From contig DSEZ01000016.1 of the NCBI GenBank assembly GCA_011055275.1, forward strand, positions 1 to 7,636: 7,636 bases of DNA, given 5' to 3'. Under the pieces are notes generated by a model that was not told the origin of the DNA, searched no databases, and worked only from the letters and a program-made list of their open reading frames with translations. A program made the translations under genes and the position numbers. This DNA is from Thermoprotei archaeon (GTDB lineage: Archaea > Thermoproteota > Thermoprotei_A > Marsarchaeales > UBA168). Below, in pieces: positions 1 through 5,920 of the stretch. The number at the start of each line of letters is the position of its first letter. The first letter of the stretch is position 1.

Positions 1-1
1 C

Positions 2-133
2 GCGTTGTACCCAAAATCAATTGGCCTTTTACCCTTTATGAGTACGGGCGAGCCGTTTGCCGCATACATTGGTATTGCAAGTGCAAAAGCCACGTATAAC
101 GGGTTCATCGCCACGAAAGACCCCATCCATTAA
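2..133 (+). CDS. C-terminal fragment of an unidentified protein, possibly membrane-associated
   Basis: A reading frame is open from the left edge of the window to a TAA at 131-133 (43 codons), so only the C-terminus is visible and the start lies outside. The translation looks protein-like: it is rich in Ala, Gly, Ile and aromatic residues, with a mildly hydrophobic stretch in its middle (around PFAAYIGIASA) that could be part of a membrane segment, and it ends in a polar tail (ATKDPIH). I do not recognise the family. An internal ATG at 38-40 could start a 31-residue peptide, but a truncated longer gene is the simpler reading. A frame this short can stay open by chance, so the call is moderate. 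It would be convergent with the RadB-like gene. Confidence 0.45.
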   Translation, partial: ALYPKSIGLLPFMSTGEPFAAYIGIASAKATYNGFIATKDPIH

Positions 134-344
134 GACAGGGAGATAAAAAGGGTATAGATATAGATCAGCGTATTGATATTTCAAGGAACATCCCGGAAGC
201 CGAGGGCACCTCGGCAACGCGCGATCGCGATTCAAACGCGGCCCAGTGACTTAACGAGAGGTGTGGCTCGGCTGCGCAACCCTAAGGGAGGTTAAGGCGG
301 CCGCGCTATTTGAAGTCCCAAAGTCCCTACTATGACGTGGTAGT
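134..344. other. Intergenic stretch with GC-rich inverted repeats, possible structured RNA
   Basis: This is the gap between two convergent genes. No convincing protein is seen in it. It holds a perfect 7-bp inverted repeat with a 3-nt loop (199-215), a 10-bp palindrome CGCGATCGCG (220-229), and two nested complementary pairs: 237-243 with 299-305 (CGCGGCC/GGCCGCG) and 250-255 with 291-296 (CTTAAC/GTTAAG). The AT-rich run TATAGATATAG near 150-160 could be a promoter for a + strand transcript. The nested stems would suit a small folded RNA, but I could not fit it to tRNA, SRP RNA, RNase P RNA or a box C/D RNA. The RNA reading is inference only. Confidence 0.3.
199..215. repeat. Perfect 7-bp inverted repeat with 3-nt loop
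   Basis: GCCGAGG (199-205) and CCTCGGC (209-215) are exact reverse complements separated by GCA. Transcribed from either strand this gives a stable short hairpin. No run of T follows on either strand, so it does not look like a classical terminator. Confidence 0.6.
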
Positions 345-950
345 TCACACGACCTCCGTGCCGGTACCGGTTATCTTGAAATATACCTCCCTATCGTTTA
401 GCGTTGCTTTTCTAGTCCCATCAGGTAGCTTCATAACGTGAACGCGGTTATCGCACCAGAATTTCAAGGAGGCCTCAGCTGATGGGCGTTCTTCGCCAGT
501 GGGCTTGGTTTGTGCGTCAGCTATCAATATTGCTCCATCGCTGGGGCTCGACGAAATCATCAAGCCGATTATTTCTGTCAGTACCCTTCCGGTCTCCATG
601 CCTCTTTTGCCAAGTGATATGGAGGCGCGGTACCCAGAGGTGGCGGTATCAACCACGAAGTAGTCGGGCGGTTTCGATAAAAATAACATGGCTACCTCGC
701 GGAGCTCATCCAGAGTTTCTGCCTTTATAAATATGACGTTCTTGGGGATTTCATTTTCCCCGAAACCGCGGGCTATTTCAATCCCTCTGCTTATAAAAGA
801 ATACGGTGCTGAAAACGTGTAAACTACCGTCTTGCCACTTATTGCTTTAGCCACAGAGGCCTCCAGCCCTATGGTCGTTTTTCCCGTCCCACCGGTTCCA
901 TAAATCAGCGTGCATCCATTCATCGGGATAACGTCAATAAGGCGAGCCAT
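345..950 (-). CDS. RadB-like RecA-fold ATPase
   Basis: This 201-residue protein is a single RecA/KaiC-type ATPase core without an N-terminal helix-hairpin-helix domain. That is the architecture and size of archaeal RadB, a Rad51/RadA paralogue thought to assist recombination. Walker A is GTGGTGKT at residues 18-25. Walker B is the hydrophobic strand ending in Asp101 (DYFVVDT). The C-terminal strand pattern (DNRVHVMKL, then EVYFKITGTGTE) resembles the RadB ending, in which a basic strand is followed by a YFRIT-like motif. The start is ATG at 950; a TATA-like TTAAAA lies about 24 nt upstream with no Shine-Dalgarno, which suggests a leaderless transcript. It is divergent from the UbiD-family gene. 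RadB-like is well supported; a KaiC-like signalling ATPase is the main alternative. Confidence 0.75.
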   Translation of the reverse strand: MARLIDVIPMNGCTLIYGTGGTGKTTIGLEASVAKAISGKTVVYTFSAPYSFISRGIEIARGFGENEIPKNVIFIKAETLDELREVAMLFLSKPPDYFVVDTATSGYRASISLGKRGMETGRVLTEIIGLMISSSPSDGAILIADAQTKPTGEERPSAEASLKFWCDNRVHVMKLPDGTRKATLNDREVYFKITGTGTEVV

Positions 951-968
951 CTAGTTCTGAAGACGGTC

Positions 969-978
969 GATTTTAACC
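969..978 (-). promoter_or_regulatory. TATA-like box of the RadB-like gene
   Basis: Read on the minus strand this is GGTTAAAATC, with the TTAAAA core centred about 24 nt before the ATG at 950. That is the spacing expected of an archaeal TATA box driving a leaderless mRNA. Assigned from position and composition only. Confidence 0.45.
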
Positions 979-1032
979 CTTGCGAGAAGCCGGCTGCTGC
1001 CTGAGCTTATGAAGGGGCGTCGTGTTTGATGG

Positions 1033-1052
1033 GTTTAGCAATAAGCTTTTTT
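1033..1052 (+). promoter_or_regulatory. AT-rich putative promoter of the UbiD/aconitase-X operon
   Basis: The stretch containing TTTAGCAATAAGCTTTTTT is the only AT-rich element ahead of the operon on the + strand. It sits roughly 25-40 nt before the TTG at 1075, a spacing that fits a TATA region for that start better than for the TTG at 1051, which lies within or at the edge of the element. The exact box cannot be fixed. Confidence 0.35.
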
Positions 1053-1074
1053 GTGGCAACTGGCGTTTACCAAA

Positions 1075-2328
1075 TTGGAGTTTAGGCAAGTATTAGCCTG
1101 GCTTCGCTCAAAAGGTGAGTTGGTTGAGGTCGATCAGGATAGCTTTATCTCTGATCTGAAGCGGTACGATGGGCAGAGATGCGTTTTGGAAAGGGGCGAG
1201 GGCGAGGTCAGACGCGTTGGAAACGCGATAATAAGTAGGGAGGAGCTTATCGAGCTCTTGAACCTCAGAAGTGTGATGGACCTTCATCATAAGGTGACTT
1301 GGGCCATCAGGAACCCAAGCCCCTTGCATGAGGCCGCTCAATCGGCTAGCGAGGAGGTTTCTGAGAACGGCGTGTCGTTCCTTAATGTGCCGGACTTTCA
1401 GGGAAAGCGTTACGTGACCGCCGGCGTTTTCATAGCCAGCGATGGAAAGAGACTTAACTCTTCGTTTCACAGGATGCTTTACCTAGGCAACGACAAGTTC
1501 GCCGTAAGGGTGGTGCCGAGGCACCTTTACAGAATGCTTGAAGAAGCCAGGCAGAGAAGAGAGAAGTTAGACGTGGCCGTGGTGATTGGAGGTCCCCTAG
1601 AGTTCTTGATAGCCTCATCATCATCCCCTCCTTTTGGTGTTTTCGAGTTAGAAGTCGCTAATTCCTTATCTGGAGGATCTATTGCTTACAAGAGGAGCCC
1701 TGAGCATGGTATACCGTATCCCGCAGACTCGGAGATATTGCTTGAAGGATACATAGACCCGGAGGAATTGGCACCAGAGGGCCCGTTCTTTGATGTACTG
1801 CGTACGTTTGACACCGTGAGGGCGCAACCCGTGTTTACCGTGGAGAAGGCCTATCACAGGAAAGAAGCGCTTTTTCACGTGATATGGCCAGGCGGAGTGG
1901 AGCACCAGATGCTGATGGGTCTTCCAAAGGAGGCAAAGATAAGGGAAGCGGTCGAAAACGTTGTGCCCGAGGTCAATGACGTTTACTTAACTCCAGGAGG
2001 GGGAACATGGGTTCATGCGGCCATCTCCATATCGAAGCAAAGGGACGGAGATCCTAAGAACGTCATAATGGCCGCCTTTGGGGCGCATCCAAGCCTTAAG
2101 CACGTAATAGTAGTAGACGAAGACGTCGACGTGAGAGACCCCGCGTCGCTTGAGTGGGCCTTAGCGACAAGATTTCGCGCTGATAGGGGATTGGTTGTTA
2201 TCCCATCAGCATCTGGATCGACGCTTGATCCCTCTGCTGGAGCTGATGGTGAGACGGCAAAAGTCGGGGTGGATGCCACAGCTCCTATAAGGGAACGGGA
2301 CAGGTTTAAGAGAGCTGACGCGTCTTGA
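1075..2328 (+). CDS. UbiD-family decarboxylase, probable anhydromevalonate phosphate decarboxylase
   Basis: This is a prenylated-FMN-dependent decarboxylase of about 417 residues, close to the usual archaeal UbiD length. In this context it probably converts trans-anhydromevalonate 5-phosphate to isopentenyl phosphate in the archaeal mevalonate pathway. Aligned by eye to fungal Fdc1, the metal/cofactor ligands are Asn128, His150 and Glu191. The catalytic Arg-Glu-acid triad is Arg133, Glu235 (in PEGPF) and Asp240, where Fdc1 has Glu282; as I recall, archaeal members of this type often carry Asp there. I chose the TTG at 1075 because the protein then begins EFRQVLAWLRSKGELVEV, which matches the family N-terminus and the promoter spacing. 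An in-frame TTG at 1051 would add eight residues. Its stop overlaps the start of the aconitase-X gene. The family is certain; the substrate is inferred from the neighbour. It would need a UbiX flavin prenyltransferase encoded elsewhere. Confidence 0.9.
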   Translation: MEFRQVLAWLRSKGELVEVDQDSFISDLKRYDGQRCVLERGEGEVRRVGNAIISREELIELLNLRSVMDLHHKVTWAIRNPSPLHEAAQSASEEVSENGVSFLNVPDFQGKRYVTAGVFIASDGKRLNSSFHRMLYLGNDKFAVRVVPRHLYRMLEEARQRREKLDVAVVIGGPLEFLIASSSSPPFGVFELEVANSLSGGSIAYKRSPEHGIPYPADSEILLEGYIDPEELAPEGPFFDVLRTFDTVRAQPVFTVEKAYHRKEALFHVIWPGGVEHQMLMGLPKEAKIREAVENVVPEVNDVYLTPGGGTWVHAAISISKQRDGDPKNVIMAAFGAHPSLKHVIVVDEDVDVRDPASLEWALATRFRADRGLVVIPSASGSTLDPSAGADGETAKVGVDATAPIRERDRFKRADAS

Positions 2329-3908
2329 AGGCTTATGAGCTTGCCTCGGGGGTTCTCAGAGCGCTTTCCGAGGCCAAGGAAGCGCGCGGGATGATAAGCG
2401 TGGTCAATGCGCACGTCTCGGGGATATCATACATGAATTTGGGAGATTATGGGCTTGAGTTTTTGGAGGATCTGGCCGCTACTGGCGAAAGAGTCAGGGT
2501 TCCAACTAGCTCAAACCCATGCGGAATGGACAGGGAATTGTGGAGGGAACAAGGCATAAGCGAGGACTTTGCTGCCAAGCAAGCGAGGGTAAATGCTGCG
2601 TTGGAAAAAATGGGCATAGCTCCCACTTATTCATGTACGTTTCCTTACGAAGGCCAGTGGTCATCAAAGCTCAAGCCTGGTGATCACGTTGCTTGGGCAG
2701 AATCATCGGCGGTCGTATATGGAAACTCGGTGCTAGGCTTAAGGAGTAATAGGGAAGGCGGTCCATCGGCCCTTTTTTCGGGAATAACAGGGCTAACGCC
2801 AAACTACGGCATGCACTTGGATGAAAACAGGAAACCGACCGTGCTCATAAAGGTCGAGCAACCTATCCCAAGGGGTCCTCTTGAATGGGGTTTGCTTGGG
2901 AAGAAGATAGCCGAGCTTGGAGAGAAGGCAAAGGTGCCTTATATATACGGTCTTGGCCGGATTGCGACCAAAGGAGAGCTGAAGGCCCTTTCTGCGGCTC
3001 TGGCGACCTTTGGTCCCACCGACATGTTCCTTGCGCCCTACATATCGCCCGAGGCCTCTAAGGAACCTCCAAAACTGGAGGAAGTTACCATCGATGGAAG
3101 AGAGCTTGAAGAGCAATCAAGGGAAGCTCTAGATAAGGCGGTTAGCGGAGAGACGCCAAAGGCCTTCTTTCTTGGCTGCCCTCAATACGGCGTTGAGGAG
3201 CTGGTCTACATTGCTAGATTACTAAGTGACGTTAAGAAGGTAAAGGGTGATATTTTCATCTACACTTCGCGTCACGCAATTTCAGATCAAGCTGGGTTTC
3301 AGGCGGTTAATTCGCTCAGGGAAAAAGGCGTAAAGGTGTTCCGCGATACCTGCCCCGTATTTTCACCAGCTCCCTCTTTCTCTGGAGGCGTTATGACGGA
3401 CTCCGTTAAATCTTCATTTTACATGCCTCAATCAAAGAGCATTAGACCAACCCTGGAGCCTACCGTTGTCTCGTTTATGCTTGCGAGCGGGGAACTGGAG
3501 GGAAAGCGATTGACCACGTACATTGGAAAGGCCGTAGTTGCGGGCACTGCCTCTGGGGAAGCCATTGTCTCTTATAAACCTTTATCGTTTCTAGGAGGCA
3601 TTAATCCCTCAACTGGCATTGTAATTGATGAAGAAAGCGAGTTGAAGGGAGAATCGGTGAAGGGTAAAGTCTTGGTGTATCCCACGGGAAAGGGCAGCAC
3701 CGTTGGATCCTATATCATATACGGGATGAAGAAGATGGGCACTTCACCAGCTGCCATAATCATGAGAGAAGCTGACACGGTGACGATAATCGGTTGCGTT
3801 TTGGCTGGAATCCCGCTAGTGCACAGGGTACATCCTGATCCGCTTGAGATCAAGGCTGGATCTATGGTCAGGATTACCGATGGGGCAATTGAAGTTCACG
3901 ATCGGTAG
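2325..3908 (+). CDS. Aconitase X with fused large and small domains, probable phosphomevalonate dehydratase
   Basis: This 527-residue protein probably dehydrates mevalonate 5-phosphate to trans-anhydromevalonate 5-phosphate, the step before the UbiD-type enzyme. Residues 1 to about 390 form the AcnX catalytic domain (DUF521), with conserved blocks HVSGISYMNLGD (30-41), GMD (67-69), WAESSAVVYGNSVLGLRSNR (124-143) and HLDENRKPT (164-172). Likely iron-sulfur ligands are Cys104, Cys285 (GCPQ) and Cys343 (DTCPV); Cys66 is an extra nearby Cys. Residues about 399-527 form the swivelling small-subunit domain (DUF126), with GTASGEA (407-413), PLSFLGGINPSTG (419-431) and KGSTVGS, in which Ser458 is the conserved Ser. 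In Aeropyrum pernix these two parts are separate subunits. The TTG start overlaps the upstream stop as TTGA, implying translational coupling; in-frame stops at 2307 and 2316 exclude a longer start. The N-terminus lacks the usual LTKEEE-type leader of about 18-25 residues. An AcnX hydroxyproline dehydratase is the alternative, made less likely by the UbiD partner. Confidence 0.92.
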   Translation: MKAYELASGVLRALSEAKEARGMISVVNAHVSGISYMNLGDYGLEFLEDLAATGERVRVPTSSNPCGMDRELWREQGISEDFAAKQARVNAALEKMGIAPTYSCTFPYEGQWSSKLKPGDHVAWAESSAVVYGNSVLGLRSNREGGPSALFSGITGLTPNYGMHLDENRKPTVLIKVEQPIPRGPLEWGLLGKKIAELGEKAKVPYIYGLGRIATKGELKALSAALATFGPTDMFLAPYISPEASKEPPKLEEVTIDGRELEEQSREALDKAVSGETPKAFFLGCPQYGVEELVYIARLLSDVKKVKGDIFIYTSRHAISDQAGFQAVNSLREKGVKVFRDTCPVFSPAPSFSGGVMTDSVKSSFYMPQSKSIRPTLEPTVVSFMLASGELEGKRLTTYIGKAVVAGTASGEAIVSYKPLSFLGGINPSTGIVIDEESELKGESVKGKVLVYPTGKGSTVGSYIIYGMKKMGTSPAAIIMREADTVTIIGCVLAGIPLVHRVHPDPLEIKAGSMVRITDGAIEVHDR

Positions 3909-5134
3909 TGCAGCTCCGATCCCTCTCCTAGGATCTTGCTGGACACCTTATTTACGATCTCTCTGTGTTCCTTGAACGTGTAAACGCGCAGAGGCTCATA
4001 GTATCCCATCAGCGACTTGCTTATGTTCGATAAGTTGGAAAGGGGCTCGGGATGGGCAGAGCCCTCGTCCCATACATCGATCTCTATACGGTTTGAAGCT
4101 GAAAGGGGGATCACCGTGAGATAGGGGGTGTCAACGAAAACACTACCCTCATCGAGCCCTGATTCCTGACATATCTCGGCCTCCATATCTTGGGGTCTGC
4201 TTATTATTGCCTCCTTGCCGCCCATTATGCGCTTTTCGTACGCCATCTTGAGGAGGTCGCGCCTTGCCAACCCAAAGAAAAGCCTTGAGCCAGTTGAGTT
4301 CGGCTTTCCCTGGGCCGCTGACTTTAATTTCGAGTAGGCGGTGTAGTCGTCAAGCTCTAAGTAGCGCTCAGGGTTCTTCTTAGGGTCGAAGGAGTCCATG
4401 TCGAGTGAATCCCAAAGCTCAAAGATCGCCCTTTCCAACATGAGGTCGGCCGCGCGCACGGTTTTGTGATAGTAGACCGCTCTAAACATCTGGAAGCGAG
4501 CTATCAAGAAAGATTCAAGCGCGTAAAGCGAGTTTGTGCTCACGTAAACGTTTTTTTCTTGCACGTAAAAAGACCTTATTAGCCTTTGCCAGTCAAACCT
4601 CCCATAATCAACGCCGGCGTGCAGCGAATCCCTCAATAGAAAATCTATTTTGTCAGCGTCGATCTGACCTGCCACAAACGCGCTGAGCAACTGGTCATGA
4701 CCTTGCACTACATCTGCTATTTCTTCAGGTTTAAAGCCGAGCGCATTTAGGATGTCCGCTATTTCGGTTCCCTTTACGAGCTCAGCGGTTATTTCCTCGT
4801 GGTTCAGATTCTTCTTCCTCTTCAGCGCGTACTCGAAGGAGTGAGAAAAGGGACCGTGCCCTAAATCATGCAAGAGGCCCGAGAACCTGATCTTTTTCGC
4901 GTCGTCTGGGGTAAGCCCATCGTTTTTCAGTGCTTCTGCCATCATGGTGGCGACGTGCATTACCCCTATCGAGTGCTCGAATCTCGTGTGAGTTGCGCCT
5001 GGATAAGCCACGTAAGCGGCCGCTAGCTGAAGTATTCTGTGAAGTCTTTGGACCTCGGGTGTGTCTATTAACTTCTTATCATCGTCATCAAATGTAACGT
5101 AGCCATATATTGGGTCCCTTATTTCATACTGCAT
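3896..5134 (-). CDS. SAMHD1-like HD-domain phosphohydrolase, probable dNTP triphosphohydrolase
   Basis: This 412-residue protein (numbered from the ATG at 5134) belongs to the COG1078/SAMHD1 group, whose characterised members split dNTPs into deoxynucleoside and triphosphate. The metal and catalytic residues align with SAMHD1: Arg51 and His54 (RFEH), His89-Asp90 (LLHDLGHGPFSH), His93, His98, His112 and Asp161-Lys162 (IDADKID). The SAMHD1 Tyr315 position is Phe here. The first residues (MQYEIRDPIYGYVTF) are the typical family start. A TTG at 5146 is in frame and would add four residues, but the ATG fits the family and has a TATA-like GTTAAAGC about 19-26 nt upstream. It lies 65 nt after rpiA and may be read both from its own promoter and through the cluster. 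Its last 13 nt overlap the end of the convergent aconitase-X gene. Function as a dNTPase is inferred from residues; substrate preference is unknown. Confidence 0.9.
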   Translation of the reverse strand: MQYEIRDPIYGYVTFDDDDKKLIDTPEVQRLHRILQLAAAYVAYPGATHTRFEHSIGVMHVATMMAEALKNDGLTPDDAKKIRFSGLLHDLGHGPFSHSFEYALKRKKNLNHEEITAELVKGTEIADILNALGFKPEEIADVVQGHDQLLSAFVAGQIDADKIDFLLRDSLHAGVDYGRFDWQRLIRSFYVQEKNVYVSTNSLYALESFLIARFQMFRAVYYHKTVRAADLMLERAIFELWDSLDMDSFDPKKNPERYLELDDYTAYSKLKSAAQGKPNSTGSRLFFGLARRDLLKMAYEKRIMGGKEAIISRPQDMEAEICQESGLDEGSVFVDTPYLTVIPLSASNRIEIDVWDEGSAHPEPLSNLSNISKSLMGYYEPLRVYTFKEHREIVNKVSSKILGEGSELHYRS

Positions 5135-5152
5135 AATTGATGTCAAAGGGAT

Positions 5153-5160
5153 GCTTTAAC
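5153..5160 (-). promoter_or_regulatory. TATA-like box of the HD phosphohydrolase gene
   Basis: On the minus strand this reads GTTAAAGC and lies 19-26 nt before the ATG at 5134, the position expected of a TATA box for a leaderless archaeal transcript. The sequence match is only moderate. Confidence 0.35.
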
Positions 5161-5199
5161 GCTTATGGACGTGGAACAGCTCGATGTCCCGTCTTTTAG

Positions 5200-5886
5200 C
5201 TATTTGCTCGCGTTACGCGTTAGCCTTATGACGCCTTGGCTTGTTCCTATTAATGCCTCATCAGCGATGCCGATGAAAAGGCCGACTTCAACAACGCCCG
5301 TCAGCGTCCTCAAAATGTAATAGAGGTCGCTTGCACCCCTATCGAATGATGAGGCATCGACGTCGACTATCCAGTTTCCGTTATCGGTGACGGCAGGACC
5401 GTTCTTGCAGTTGCAGGACCTGAGCCTCCACTTTATAGCCATTGAGTCAAGTTCAGATGCCAAGTTGTGATAGGCTATGGGCTCCACCTCTACCGGGACT
5501 GGGAAATCCGAGCCTAAGCGGTTGGTTAGCTTTGAGCTATCAGCTATTATCACGTATCTCGATGACCTCTCTGCCAGAACCCTTTCGCCTAGGAGCGCTG
5601 CCCCTCCACCCTTAATGAGGTTTAGGTTACGGTCTACGCGATCAGCACCATCGATGGTGAGTTCCGGATTTTCAGGAGAATCGAGGAACAGGGAATCTAT
5701 TCCCTTCGCTTGAAGTGCCAGCTGGGTTGCCCTAGACGCCGCTATTATCTTCAGCTTAAAGCGAGGAAGGAATTTGTTGATCAGGACTTCTACGGTGGAT
5801 CCTGAGCCCAAACCGAGTATCATGTGGTCGTGAATTAATTTTGAGGCCTCAGACGCTGCAGCCTCCTTCTCGCTTTCGGCTGGCAT
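5200..5886 (-). CDS. rpiA: Ribose-5-phosphate isomerase A
   Basis: This 228-residue enzyme interconverts ribose 5-phosphate and ribulose 5-phosphate, supplying ribose for nucleotide and histidine synthesis. It has full family length with all signature motifs in order: the phosphate-binding loop GLGSGST (25-31), DGADRVD (79-85), KGGGAALLGE (92-101), ADSSKL in the middle, and TGVVEVGLF near the C-terminus. By alignment to the E. coli enzyme the catalytic set is Asp79, Asp82, Lys92 and Glu101, all present. The ATG at 5886 is the natural start: it is followed closely by the helix leading to GLGSGST, and an AT-rich box lies about 26 nt upstream. The gene follows thrS by 34 nt and precedes the HD phosphohydrolase gene on the same strand, so co-transcription is likely. 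The identification is firm. Confidence 0.96.
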   Translation of the reverse strand: MPAESEKEAAASEASKLIHDHMILGLGSGSTVEVLINKFLPRFKLKIIAASRATQLALQAKGIDSLFLDSPENPELTIDGADRVDRNLNLIKGGGAALLGERVLAERSSRYVIIADSSKLTNRLGSDFPVPVEVEPIAYHNLASELDSMAIKWRLRSCNCKNGPAVTDNGNWIVDVDASSFDRGASDLYYILRTLTGVVEVGLFIGIADEALIGTSQGVIRLTRNASK

Positions 5887-5906
5887 TATAAGTTACACGT
5901 ACCCTT

Positions 5907-5916
5907 GAATAAAAAC
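5907..5916 (-). promoter_or_regulatory. TATA-like box of rpiA; T-rich tract behind thrS
   Basis: On the minus strand this reads GTTTTTATTC, centred about 26 nt before the rpiA ATG at 5886, so it could serve as a TATA box. It is also a T-rich run a few bases after the thrS stop and could contribute to archaeal intrinsic termination. The sequence cannot separate the two roles. Confidence 0.4.
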
Positions 5917-5920
5917 GCTT

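Noticed and set aside
199..215. The perfect hairpin as a terminator for a flanking gene.
   Set aside because: No T-run follows on either strand, and it sits over 60 nt from the + strand stop and about 130 nt from the minus-strand stop.
29..235. A 68-codon minus-strand frame with three Cys in its C-terminal part, superficially like a small zinc protein.
   Set aside because: It crosses both the tail of the + strand frame and the inverted repeats, its composition is unlike a folded protein, and it has no promoter-like box or family resemblance.
216..307. A possible tRNA on the minus strand: a GTTTGAATC loop flanked by CGCG resembles a T-arm.
   Set aside because: The loop has T where the invariant C56 belongs, the acceptor ends pair poorly, and no D-arm or anticodon arm can be fitted.
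1051..1074. An upstream TTG start for the UbiD-family gene adding eight residues.
   Set aside because: The added residues do not match the family N-terminus and the codon lies at the edge of the likely promoter element; not fully excluded.
1108..3116. Several long open frames antisense to, or out of frame with, the UbiD and aconitase-X genes.
   Set aside because: Their translations show no family motifs, and the genes opposite them are clear family members along their whole length.
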